10,606 bases of DNA from an uncultured Roseburia sp. (GTDB lineage Bacteria; Bacillota; Clostridia; Lachnospirales; Lachnospiraceae). The notes below the pieces were generated by a model. It searched no databases and was not told where the DNA came from. It saw nothing but the letters and a program-made list of their open reading frames with translations. The translations under genes and the position numbers were made by a program. The DNA lies in contig CANDFU010000028.1 in NCBI GenBank assembly GCA_947384095.1, positions 1-10,606 on the forward strand, in the 5' to 3' direction. Each line of letters opens with the position of its first letter. Position 1 is the first letter of the stretch. This document shows, one piece after another, positions 1-6,828 of the stretch.

Positions 1-1
1 G

Positions 2-928
2 GTCCTTGGGCTGGGAATCAGTCTGTGCGGATGTGGGGGCAACACACCGACCAGATATGAAAAACTGCAGGAATTTACGACTGCTTTCCAGAGCGGGGAT
101 GCAGAAGCGCAGAAAGCGTTTCTCCAGGAGGACAGCCCCTGGCTTCCGATCCTGGACGCACAGGGTTCCGGCGGGTCTTCTGCAAAAGAGTCCCTGTACC
201 AGAAGGTCATCGAGGCCGTAAAAGACACGGACATTGAGATCCAGGAGCCGGCAAAGAAGTCGGATACGCAGTATTTCACCACCATCACGGCAAAGGATTT
301 TGACACTTCCATCAAAGCTGCGATGGCAGAGGCCATTGCAGCCGAAGTGCAGAGCGGCGGTGAGGAATTCCGCGGCGTCACTTCCTGGCTGGAAAGCGGC
401 GTAACAAATGCGCAGAAAGGGGAGTCCGGCGAGGCATATGCCGTCATCGACATTGTGGAAAAGGAATTTGTCATGGATACCAAATCCAACGAGAGCTTTC
501 TGGGCCATATCACCGGGGACTTCCTGGAATACCTGGATACCACCATCACCTCCTGCACGGGAACTGAGGACGGGATCACAGATGTGATGTACATCGCCGC
601 CAAAGGAGACTACATTATTGGCATGATCGAGTACATGGAGCAGGAATTTGACGTCTCCGAATATACCGAAGAGGAGCAGCAGGAAATGCTGAACCTTTAT
701 CTGTCTGATTTCCAGGATCTGGAGGGCGTGACTTCTCATGCGGAATTTGCGGACGGAAAAGTCATCCTGCGCGTCGGCGTGGATTTCAGCACCGCAAGTT
801 CCTACACATTGCAGAAACTCGGACTGATCGACGGAAGTATGAGAGGCACTTATTTAAGTCTTGAAGAGACGATTTCCGGATTTGAAAGCACCGGACAGGT
901 CTGCGAAACCAAAAGATGGGATGAATAA
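2..928 (+). CDS. Lipoprotein of unknown function, 5' end cut by window edge
   Basis: The frame is open from the first bases of the window to a TAA stop, giving the last 308 residues; the start codon lies outside, so the ATG at 323 is internal. The visible N-terminus is the end of a hydrophobic signal segment with the lipobox-like stretch L-C-G-C at 23-34. The Cys encoded at 32-34 is the likely lipid-modified residue, followed by G-G-N-T-P and a low-complexity linker. The mature part is acidic and soluble, with Glu-rich helices near residues 205-225 and no transmembrane segment. It should sit on the outer face of the membrane. I recognise no family. It is the last gene before a strong hairpin and converges with the anti-sigma operon, so it probably belongs to a different transcription unit starting to the left. 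Secretion is fairly sure; function is unknown. Confidence 0.8.
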   Translation, partial: VLGLGISLCGCGGNTPTRYEKLQEFTTAFQSGDAEAQKAFLQEDSPWLPILDAQGSGGSSAKESLYQKVIEAVKDTDIEIQEPAKKSDTQYFTTITAKDFDTSIKAAMAEAIAAEVQSGGEEFRGVTSWLESGVTNAQKGESGEAYAVIDIVEKEFVMDTKSNESFLGHITGDFLEYLDTTITSCTGTEDGITDVMYIAAKGDYIIGMIEYMEQEFDVSEYTEEEQQEMLNLYLSDFQDLEGVTSHAEFADGKVILRVGVDFSTASSYTLQKLGLIDGSMRGTYLSLEETISGFESTGQVCETKRWDE

Positions 929-944
929 GCCACCCCCGCATAAG

Positions 945-975
945 AAAAGCCCGGCATATCAACGGCCGGGCTTTT
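945..975. terminator. Bidirectional intrinsic terminator between convergent genes
   Basis: An 11-base perfect inverted repeat (945-955 with 965-975, core GCCCGGC) around a 9-base loop is flanked by A4 on one side and T4 on the other, so each strand reads a GC-rich hairpin ending in a short T run. It lies 16 bases after the lipoprotein stop and 15 bases after the anti-sigma stop, and can serve both. Confidence 0.85.
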
Positions 976-990
976 CCTTGCATATATTTT

Positions 991-1749
991 TTATTGATGA
1001 TGACCGCTCTCGCAGTGATGTCTCCCCTCCGCACAGCCGTCATCGTCCTCCCCCGTTCCGTCACAACTATGGGATTCAATATAGTCATCGTCATACTGTG
1101 ACAGTCTCAGATGAAGCTGATGCATTGTCATATGCTGGCATTCCTCCGCTGTAATGCTTTCATCGTACTGTGAAAGCCGCTGGTAGACCTCATATTTTCC
1201 AAGCGACATTCCACATTCATGCGCCGATGTGACATTCGCCAGATCTGCCCGCCTGCACATTCCCTGATAATGCGTCGAAACCACGCTGCTTTTAAGTCCT
1301 GTCAGAATTTCTTCTTCTTTCGGAGACGCCACTGTAAGGATCAGGTCTGCATCCACTGTCAGATATTCCTGCATGCCATCGCTCTCTACCAGAAGCTCCA
1401 CAGCTTCAATATAATCGCGCCCCAGCAGCCGCAAATCCTTTAAGACAGATTCCCCCTCTGCGTTCCTGCTCTCCACTCCGGTCACACGGTTCAGACGATT
1501 CAGCGTCAGTTCAATTGATGGATTGACGTCCACACTGACATAGGAAACAGGCTTCTCCCACAAATACCAGCCTCCGATCCCAATCCAGAGGACGAGAACT
1601 GAGCATATGGCAGCCAGGGGACGAGACAACATTCCCGGTCTCTGACCAGATTGCTGCATCACCTTCTCCGAGAGGATGAGAACCGCGGTATCTTTCATCC
1701 GATCCGTAGCACGAATCGGCTCGAATGCCTGCTGAATTTTATTGCTCAA
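991..1749 (-). CDS. Membrane anti-sigma factor with RsgI-like self-cleaving motif
   Basis: This is a 252-residue single-pass membrane protein. Residues 1-42 are a short cytoplasmic part that would bind the sigma factor, about 44-64 form a transmembrane helix, and the rest is outside. Directly after the membrane comes YVSVDVNPSIEL (70-81), matching the motif of RsgI-type anti-sigma factors, whose extracellular domain is known to cleave itself between Asn and Pro (here N76-P77). The outer end is unusual: two RLSQYD segments (about 191-196 and 215-220), then a tail from about 225 rich in Asp, Cys and His, ending HHCESGHHQ. It starts with TTG inside the sigma-factor stop (TTGA, 4-base overlap) and has GGGAGGTGAG just upstream, so the two are translationally coupled. 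Role as partner of the adjacent sigma factor is inferred from order and domain layout; the signal, possibly metal, is unknown. Confidence 0.85.
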   Translation of the reverse strand: MSNKIQQAFEPIRATDRMKDTAVLILSEKVMQQSGQRPGMLSRPLAAICSVLVLWIGIGGWYLWEKPVSYVSVDVNPSIELTLNRLNRVTGVESRNAEGESVLKDLRLLGRDYIEAVELLVESDGMQEYLTVDADLILTVASPKEEEILTGLKSSVVSTHYQGMCRRADLANVTSAHECGMSLGKYEVYQRLSQYDESITAEECQHMTMHQLHLRLSQYDDDYIESHSCDGTGEDDDGCAEGRHHCESGHHQ

Positions 1750-2225
1750 ATCCCCTCACCTCCCAACTCTTTTTTTAACAATTCTCTTCCCCTCGACAAG
1801 AGCGAATAGATCGTATTTTCCTTTTTATTCAATATCGTACCGATTTCTTTTGCCGTATACCCCTCATAATAATGGAGATAAATCACATCCTTGTATTTTG
1901 TCGGCAGGGAAAGTACGACCTGCAGGATCTCCATCTGTTCCGGCATCACGCTCGCTGCATCCTCGGATAACGCGTCAAGCGGAACCGTACTGCGTCGGAA
2001 AATATTCCTCATAAAATCCTTACAGGAGTTGACCGTGACGCGGATAAACCATGCTTTCTCATGCTCCTCATTCTCAAAAGCACCAGAATAGAGGATGTAT
2101 TTTAGGAATACCTCCTGAAACACATCCTCTGTGTCTGCATGATTTTTCAGATGCAGAAGGCAAATCCTGCGAATCATGTCAGCATATAATTCTATTGCGC
2201 GGTTTACCTCCTGTTCGCTGTGCAT
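1746..2225 (-). CDS. ECF-type RNA polymerase sigma factor
   Basis: This 159-residue protein has only the two conserved sigma regions typical of the ECF group. Region 2 spans about residues 10-75, with DTEDVFQEVFLKY (31-43) and the WFIRVTVNSCKD segment (59-70) that contacts the -10 element. Region 4 spans about 97-153, with LPTKYKDVIYLHYYEGYTAKEI and a helix-turn-helix around 122-150 for -35 recognition. A variable linker of about 20 residues joins them. The helix end reads NTIYSLLSRGRELL rather than the usual VKSRLxRAR, a small departure. It starts 21 bases after the secreted repeat-protein gene and ends overlapping the anti-sigma gene by 4 bases, so all three form one operon. It would direct RNA polymerase to stress or envelope genes once released by the anti-sigma factor. 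The exact ECF subgroup cannot be assigned by eye. Confidence 0.92.
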   Translation of the reverse strand: MHSEQEVNRAIELYADMIRRICLLHLKNHADTEDVFQEVFLKYILYSGAFENEEHEKAWFIRVTVNSCKDFMRNIFRRSTVPLDALSEDAASVMPEQMEILQVVLSLPTKYKDVIYLHYYEGYTAKEIGTILNKKENTIYSLLSRGRELLKKELGGEGI

Positions 2226-2246
2226 AGGATATCCCCGTTCTCTTCC

Positions 2247-2831
2247 TTAGTGATGACGTCCTCCGTGATGTCCGCCGCCATGATGTCCGCCGCTCCGGCC
2301 ACTGTATGTGCCGCCGACGCAGTGATCGCAGATCCCGTCTCCATTTGAATCCACCCAGTAGCTGCATGCATTGTGGTTACTTCCGCCGACGCAGTGATCG
2401 CAGATCCCGTCTCCGTTTGCATCCACCCAGTAGCTGCATGCATTGTAATTGCTTCCCCCGACGCAGTGATCGCAGATCCCGTCTCCGTTTGCATCCACCC
2501 AGTAGCTGCACGTGTAGTTTGTAGCCGTCGTTGTGGTTTCTGTCCTGACAACCGTCGCCTGCTCCGGTACCGCCTGCTTCTCGGGCTGCACCTCAGCCAC
2601 CTGCTCGATCTCCGCCTTAGGCGCCTGCTCGATCGCCATCGTTTTTAACTCTGCCGCAATGTTTGCCGCCTGGCCGAGTGCAACAGCGCTTTCCTGTGAA
2701 AGGACAATATCCGTATCCGGGATTGCATCCTCCTTCTGGATATTGCCCGGATGTATGCCTGCGGCAATCACCGGTACCGAGATACCGACCGCCACAAGAA
2801 TAGCCGCCCCTAAAACCAATACTTTTTTCAT
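2247..2831 (-). CDS. Secreted Asp/Cys-repeat protein with His/Gly tail
   Basis: This is a 194-residue exported protein of unknown function. A Sec signal peptide occupies residues 1-24 (MKK, hydrophobic core, end VIAAG). An Ala/Glu/Pro/Gln-rich stalk follows to about 104, then three 24-residue repeats (from about 107, 131 and 155) of the form CSYWVDxNGDGICDHCVGG, and last a tail from about 176 of Gly and His with HH pairs. The DxNGDGxxD core looks like a calcium-binding EF-hand or dockerin loop, although its twelfth position is Val. The C-x2-C with Asp and His could instead bind zinc or another transition metal. I chose the second of two adjacent ATGs because AAGGAG lies 7 bases before it; an in-frame extension to 2939 lacks a signal-like start and a binding site. 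It is first in the operon with the sigma and anti-sigma genes, and is probably their target. Confidence 0.8.
   Translation of the reverse strand: MKKVLVLGAAILVAVGISVPVIAAGIHPGNIQKEDAIPDTDIVLSQESAVALGQAANIAAELKTMAIEQAPKAEIEQVAEVQPEKQAVPEQATVVRTETTTTATNYTCSYWVDANGDGICDHCVGGSNYNACSYWVDANGDGICDHCVGGSNHNACSYWVDSNGDGICDHCVGGTYSGRSGGHHGGGHHGGRHH
2311..2526 (-). repeat. Three tandem 72-base coding repeats
   Basis: Units at 2311-2382, 2383-2454 and 2455-2526 encode the three 24-residue repeats of the secreted protein. Units one and two differ at about five positions out of 72. Unit three matches unit two with one difference over its first 56 bases and then diverges. The low divergence even at third codon positions points to recent duplication, or homogenisation by slippage or recombination, so copy number may vary between strains. 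Confidence 0.9.
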
Positions 2832-2870
2832 CATCAATCTCCTTCCTGCTTTATTTACTATCTCATCTAT

Positions 2871-2899
2871 AATACGATGCAGACACACTTTTCCTTGCA
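2871..2899 (-). promoter_or_regulatory. Possible ECF-type promoter of the secreted protein/sigma operon
   Basis: On the minus strand TGCAAG (2899-2894) and CGTATT (2876-2871) are separated by 17 bases, about 40 bases upstream of the chosen ATG. This resembles the TGAAAC / CGTA pattern of Bacillus-type ECF sigma factors, which would fit self-regulation by the operon's own sigma factor. The -35 match is 4 of 6, and TATTAT overlapping the -10 could also be a weak sigma-A element. Confidence 0.35.
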
Positions 2900-2983
2900 C
2901 TGATTTAAAAAAAGTTATTTTATTTGCCGCCAGTGCCACTTGCCCTTGTCCGGATTTTATGCTACAGTATAAAAATCAGAGTG

Positions 2984-3012
2984 ATGACAGGACAGACGAC
3001 CATCACTATAAT
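2984..3012 (+). promoter_or_regulatory. Sigma-A promoter of the adenosylhomocysteinase gene
   Basis: ATGACA (2984-2989) and a perfect TATAAT (3007-3012) are 17 bases apart, an almost ideal housekeeping promoter. Transcription would start near 3019, giving a leader of about 38 bases with AGGAGGA (3044-3050) before the ATG. A weaker second pair, TTGTCC/TATAAA at 2946-2973 with a 16-base spacer, lies upstream. The short leader leaves no room for a riboswitch from the main promoter. Confidence 0.7.
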
Positions 3013-3056
3013 AAAAATTCGGCTGAATTCTTTTCCATATAACAGGAGGATATAAA

Positions 3057-4310
3057 ATGAACAGTGAAATCAGAGACATTCATTTAGCCGAATCCGGCGA
3101 ACGCAAGATCGAATGGGTAAAGCGCAACTGCGATCTGCTCCGCACTCTGGAAGCAGAGTTTTCGGAGAAAAAACCTTTTGCCGGAAAAAAAATTGCTCTC
3201 TCTGTACATCTGGAAGCCAAAACCGCGTATCTCTGTAAGGTTTTAAAAGCAGGCGGCGCCGAAATGTACGTGACGGGCTCCAATCCCCTCTCCACGCAGG
3301 ATGATGTGGCAGCCGCTCTCGCAGCGGACGGAATGGAAGTTCACGCCTGGTATGACAGCACGCCGGAAGAATACGAGACGCATATCCGCCATACGCTCGA
3401 AGCCGGCCCCAATATTATTATCGACGACGGCGGCGACCTTGTCAATATGGTGCACAGCCACATGCCCGGACTGATTCCCGGCATTATCGGCGGCTGTGAG
3501 GAAACCACAACCGGAATTATCCGCCTGGAAGCGATGAATCAGGCAGGCGAGCTGAAATTTCCGATGGTACGTGTCAACAATGCCGACTGCAAACATCTGT
3601 TTGACAACCGCTATGGCACCGGTCAGTCCGTGTGGGACGGCATCAACCGCACGACCAACCTGATCGTCGCAGGAAAAATCGTCGTAGTTGCAGGCTATGG
3701 CTGGTGTGGAAAAGGAACTGCCATGAGAGCCAAAGGACTGGGCGCACGCGTTATCGTGACAGAAATCGACCCGATCAAGGCTATCGAAGCCGTGATGGAC
3801 GGATTTGACGTAATGCCAATGAACGAAGCTGCCAGAGTCGGTGATTTCTTTGTAACAGTGACAGGCTGTGACAAAGTCATTGACGCAGAAGACTTTGCAG
3901 TGATGAAGGACGGCGCAATACTCTGCAACGCAGGCCATTTTGACTGCGAAATTGATATGGCAGGGCTTCGCAAAATTGCGGTCGAGACAAGAGAACAGCG
4001 GAAAAACATCATGGGATATAAGCTCCCGACCGGCCAGTGGATTTTTGTACTGGCAGAAGGCCGGCTGGTCAATCTGGCGGCCGGAGACGGGCATCCGGCT
4101 GAAATTATGGACATGAGTTTTGCCATTCAGGCCCTGTCCGCAAAATATCTGGTCGAACACGGGAACGAACTGACGGAAAAGCTGATCGACGTGCCCAGAG
4201 AGGTTGATCTTGACGTGGCAAAGCGCAAGCTCGCTTTCCTCGGAAAAGAGATCGATGTTCTGACGGCGGAACAGGAAAAGTATCTCCACAGCTACAATGT
4301 AAACGAATAA
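3057..4310 (+). CDS. ahcY: Adenosylhomocysteinase (S-adenosylhomocysteine hydrolase)
   Basis: This 417-residue cytoplasmic, NAD-dependent enzyme reversibly splits S-adenosylhomocysteine into homocysteine and adenosine, clearing the inhibitory product of SAM-dependent methylation and feeding the methionine cycle. Family signatures are complete: DDGGD (123-127), CEETTTG (147-153), NNADCKHLFDNRYGTGQS (174-191) with the catalytic Lys179 and Asp183, the NAD-binding GYGWCGKG (213-220) with Glu236 for the ribose, NAGHFD (291-296) and AAGDGHP (341-347). The length and the C-terminal LTAEQEKYLHSY, in place of the KPxxYRY end of eukaryotic and proteobacterial enzymes, place it with the shorter archaeal/Thermotoga-like type. 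It has its own promoter, a strong AGGAGG site 6 bases before the ATG, and its own terminator, so it is a single-gene unit divergent from the sigma operon. Many Firmicutes use the Pfs/LuxS route instead. Confidence 0.97.
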   Translation: MNSEIRDIHLAESGERKIEWVKRNCDLLRTLEAEFSEKKPFAGKKIALSVHLEAKTAYLCKVLKAGGAEMYVTGSNPLSTQDDVAAALAADGMEVHAWYDSTPEEYETHIRHTLEAGPNIIIDDGGDLVNMVHSHMPGLIPGIIGGCEETTTGIIRLEAMNQAGELKFPMVRVNNADCKHLFDNRYGTGQSVWDGINRTTNLIVAGKIVVVAGYGWCGKGTAMRAKGLGARVIVTEIDPIKAIEAVMDGFDVMPMNEAARVGDFFVTVTGCDKVIDAEDFAVMKDGAILCNAGHFDCEIDMAGLRKIAVETREQRKNIMGYKLPTGQWIFVLAEGRLVNLAAGDGHPAEIMDMSFAIQALSAKYLVEHGNELTEKLIDVPREVDLDVAKRKLAFLGKEIDVLTAEQEKYLHSYNVNE

Positions 4311-4320
4311 GTATTCCAGA

Positions 4321-4354
4321 AGAGCAGGCGTGAAAAATGTCTGCTCTTTTTTTT
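4321..4354 (+). terminator. Intrinsic terminator of ahcY
   Basis: AGAGCAGGC (4321-4329) pairs with GTCTGCTCT (4339-4347), including one G-T pair, around a 9-base loop. Eight T residues (4347-4354) follow. It begins 10 bases after the ahcY stop. The minus strand has no T run, so it probably does not stop spmB transcription. Confidence 0.88.
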
Positions 4355-4372
4355 CATGTTTCAGCGGCCGCG

Positions 4373-4897
4373 CTAAACCCTTCCCGCCAGCAGAATGCTC
4401 GCCGCCGTGCCCGCCAGTGTCGCCAGCAGCGCTCCGGCCAGTGTATAGCGGCTTTTTTTTATCTTCGCCGTCATAAAATAGACTGACATTGTATAAAAAA
4501 TTGTTTCCGTACTGCTCATCATAATCGAGGCCGCTCTGCCCAGATAGGAATCGGCGCCGTATTCCTTAAAAATATCCAGAAGCAGTCCGGTTGCAGCGGA
4601 TGAGGAAAACATCTTAACGACTGTAACCGGAAGAAGTTCAGACGGAAAACCGATTTTTTCCGTAAAGACAGCACAGACTGAGGCAATTGCTTCCAGAAAC
4701 CCGGATGCCCTTAAAATCCCCACCGCCACCATCAGACCGATCAGCGTGGGCATAATACCGATCACCGTCTCGAATCCATCCTTTGCGCCTTCGATAAACT
4801 CCTCGTAGATATGATGTCTGTTCATCAGTCCATAACCGATAATACTAAAAATCAGAAGCGGGATCATCACATCCGATAAGAACATCATAAAATCCAT
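4373..4897 (-). CDS. spmB: Spore maturation protein B
   Basis: This 174-residue integral membrane protein of the nucleoside-recognition (Gate) family matches SpmB in length and features: an N-terminal hydrophobic helix (VMIPLLIFSIIGYGL), an EGAKDGFETVIGIMPTLIGL segment, then FPSELLPVTVVKMFSSSAA, and STETIFYTMSVYF near the C-terminus. In Bacillus, SpmA and SpmB act in the forespore during core dehydration and give spores their heat resistance. I took the ATG at 4897 because GAGGGCAGGG precedes it and the sequence then begins MDFMMFLSDV; an upstream ATG at 4927 has no binding site. The gene stands alone: no spmA is adjacent on either side. Upstream, CATATAATA around 4926-4934 resembles a sporulation-type -10 element, but no convincing -35 was found. 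Identity is firm; sporulation timing is inferred. Confidence 0.9.
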   Translation of the reverse strand: MDFMMFLSDVMIPLLIFSIIGYGLMNRHHIYEEFIEGAKDGFETVIGIMPTLIGLMVAVGILRASGFLEAIASVCAVFTEKIGFPSELLPVTVVKMFSSSAATGLLLDIFKEYGADSYLGRAASIMMSSTETIFYTMSVYFMTAKIKKSRYTLAGALLATLAGTAASILLAGRV

Positions 4898-4978
4898 ACG
4901 CCCTGCCCTCAAATCACTGCTTAGCATATTATATGAACAGGTATCGCACTTTTATCACAACAGACCATCGTTATAGTA

Positions 4979-5012
4979 AAAGAACAGTGCGGGATATCCT
5001 GCACTGTTCTTT
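4979..5012 (-). terminator. Terminator after the c-di-GMP phosphodiesterase gene
   Basis: The 12-base perfect inverted repeat AAAGAACAGTGC (4979-4990) / GCACTGTTCTTT (5001-5012) has a 10-base loop and lies 8 bases after the stop of the minus-strand gene ending at 5021. On the minus strand the stem ends in T3 and then ACTATAA, a modest T tract. It separates this gene from spmB. Confidence 0.75.
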
Positions 5013-5020
5013 CGTTTTCC

Positions 5021-6691
5021 CTATTGCTCCGCCGTATTGCTGATCAGCTTTTTATACTGCTCAATCGTCATCGGCTCCGCAAAATAATACCCTTGAATAT
5101 AATTGCATCCCAGGCTGCTCAGAAAATCGACCTGCTGCCGCTCCTCGACCCCCTCCGCGATCACCGGCATTTTCAGCGCCTGGGCCATTCTCACAACCGC
5201 CTCCAGAATCTTTGTCCCTCTGCTGTCAGCCGCCTGGCCTTTCGAGAGAAACTTCATATCAATCTTGAGCACATCCAGGTTAATATCTTTCAAAATATTA
5301 AGAGACGAATATCCGCTTCCGAAGTCATCCATCATAATTGTAAAACCGACTCTGTGCAGATAGTCCACCGCTTCCTGAATCATTTCCGTATTATCCGAAA
5401 ATGCGCTTTCTGTCAGCTCGAGATTCAGGTATTTCGGCGGAATCTTATACTTCTCAACCAGATTGATCAGCGATTCCAGGAACTTAGGGTTGTACAGGTT
5501 GACACGCGAGACATTGACTGAAATCGGCGCCGGAGATTTTCCGTCGTCAAGTTCCCTGCGTATAAACCGGCACACTCTTTCCCAGACATAATAATCCGAC
5601 TTAATGATAAACCCGTTTTTCTCAAAAATCGGAATAAACTCTCCGGGTGGAACCAGCGTGCCGTCCGGACGCTGCCAGCGCACCAGAGCCTCCGCCCCAT
5701 ACGGCGTAAGCTTTTCCAGCTCGTATTTCGGCTGTAAGTAAACGACAAACTGCTCCTCGATCAAAGCCGTATCCATCTCATTGATGATCCGCTGCTCCCG
5801 CTGCAGCCAGGCATCCATTTCATTTGTATAGAACGCATTGTGCACCATATACTGCCCCTTACACCGTTCTGCCGCCATCGATGCCCGGTCAAATATCATG
5901 GATACTTCCATGTCCTTATCGCTGATCAGATAGATGCCCGCCGATATCTCAAGATAGTAGTGAACCGAATGGCCCTTTACTTTATTCTTGATCGTCTCCA
6001 CCATCTTCAGCAGCTCTTCTTTTTTACTATAACTTAAACAGATGCCAAAGACATCTCCGCCGATTCTCCCATATGTACACTTCTCAAAGGAAGACTCCAT
6101 AACCTCTTTCACTGCATCAGCCAGGTAACAGATCAGGCGATCGCCCTCCGCCGAACCGTAAAATGAATTGATCATGGTAAACCGGTCAATATCCAGATAG
6201 ACAAACGCATAATCTTCACTGCCGGCGGCGTCCAGCATCTCCCTCGTAATCTGGAAAAATTTCAGATGATTGTAAATACCTGTCAGATTGTCATATTCGA
6301 GCACACGGACTTTACTCTTGTCAATCGCGTTCAGAACACGGAAACGGATGATTTCGGGATGAAATGTTTTCGGTATAAAGTCCCACGCTCCAAGCTCTAA
6401 GCAACGGCACTCATTTGCCATGTCGTCGCTGGTCGTTGCGACAATGACAGGAATGTTCTTATAGCTGTCCACCTTGCCGAATTCTTCCAGAAACGTAAAT
6501 CCGTCCATAACCGGCATCATCAGATCCGTAATGATCAGCGCGATTGACTCCTTCCGCTCGGCCAGCTTCTGCAACGCAATCTCCCCGTTCTCCGCCTCCA
6601 CAATATCAAACTTATCTTTCAGGATGTCCGTGAAGGTGACACGGTTCATTTTAATGTCATCCACGACTAAGATCTCATTTTTGCCCCTCAT
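5021..6691 (-). CDS. Response regulator with REC, degenerate GGDEF and EAL domains (c-di-GMP phosphodiesterase)
   Basis: This is a 556-residue soluble protein. REC (about 1-125): acidic pair D11-D12, phospho-acceptor D56 in ITDLMMP, T86 and K108. GGDEF (about 132-290): begins DNLTGIY, but the signature is GGDVF (211-215), so the catalytic Glu is Val and cyclase activity is unlikely; the domain may bind GTP or only regulate. EAL (about 300-550): EAL at 334-336, N393, E425 and E428, D455-D456 in DDFGSGYSSL, K476, E513 and Q533 are all present, so hydrolysis of c-di-GMP to pGpG should work. It would be switched by phosphorylation from an unlinked histidine kinase, as none is nearby. GGAGGAG lies 11 bases before the ATG. 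It has its own promoter and terminator, a single-gene unit. Likely outputs are motility, adhesion or sporulation, by analogy only. Confidence 0.94.
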   Translation of the reverse strand: MRGKNEILVVDDIKMNRVTFTDILKDKFDIVEAENGEIALQKLAERKESIALIITDLMMPVMDGFTFLEEFGKVDSYKNIPVIVATTSDDMANECRCLELGAWDFIPKTFHPEIIRFRVLNAIDKSKVRVLEYDNLTGIYNHLKFFQITREMLDAAGSEDYAFVYLDIDRFTMINSFYGSAEGDRLICYLADAVKEVMESSFEKCTYGRIGGDVFGICLSYSKKEELLKMVETIKNKVKGHSVHYYLEISAGIYLISDKDMEVSMIFDRASMAAERCKGQYMVHNAFYTNEMDAWLQREQRIINEMDTALIEEQFVVYLQPKYELEKLTPYGAEALVRWQRPDGTLVPPGEFIPIFEKNGFIIKSDYYVWERVCRFIRRELDDGKSPAPISVNVSRVNLYNPKFLESLINLVEKYKIPPKYLNLELTESAFSDNTEMIQEAVDYLHRVGFTIMMDDFGSGYSSLNILKDINLDVLKIDMKFLSKGQAADSRGTKILEAVVRMAQALKMPVIAEGVEERQQVDFLSSLGCNYIQGYYFAEPMTIEQYKKLISNTAEQ

Positions 6692-6828
6692 ATTCGATAT
6701 CTCTCCTCCATAAACACGTTTTACCCTCTATTACATCCATTATAAGTAATTTTTTTGTATTCAGCAACGTTTTTTTACTTTTTCTCTTCCGGGCTGTTCC
6801 TTCCATCCCGAATGTCATCAGGCGATTG
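6692..6828. other. Intergenic region between the c-di-GMP gene and the ATPase cassette
   Basis: The half next to the phosphodiesterase gene holds its promoter and ribosome binding site. The half next to the nuclease-like ORF (about 6781-6828) shows only a weak, bulged TTCCGGG/CCCGAA hairpin at about 6787-6812 with no T run, so I see no convincing terminator for the cassette. Confidence 0.5.
6739..6767 (-). promoter_or_regulatory. Sigma-A promoter of the REC-GGDEF-EAL gene
   Basis: On the minus strand TTGCTG (6767-6762) and a perfect TATAAT (6744-6739) are 17 bases apart, with an A-rich spacer. The start would fall near 6732, giving a leader of about 40 bases. The -35 matches at only three positions. 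Confidence 0.6.

Noticed and set aside
2311..2526. Tandem repeats considered as a CRISPR array
   Set aside because: The units are contiguous with no variable spacers and lie inside a protein-coding frame.
2306..2648. Open frames on the + strand across the 72-base repeats, with Arg/Ser- or Ala/Val-rich products
   Set aside because: They are mirror images of the coding repeats of the secreted protein on the minus strand, which alone has a signal peptide and a binding site.
2940..3056. Possible SAH or SAM riboswitch before ahcY
   Set aside because: The leader from the best promoter is only about 38 bases and shows no conserved aptamer core or terminator hairpin.
3243..4289. Long 348-residue open frame on the minus strand opposite ahcY
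   Set aside because: It is antisense to a clearly conserved enzyme, its product has scattered His/Cys/Phe composition with no family signature, and it has no ribosome binding site of note.
6787..6812. Hairpin as terminator of the ATPase cassette
   Set aside because: The stem is short with a bulge, and no T run follows on the minus strand.
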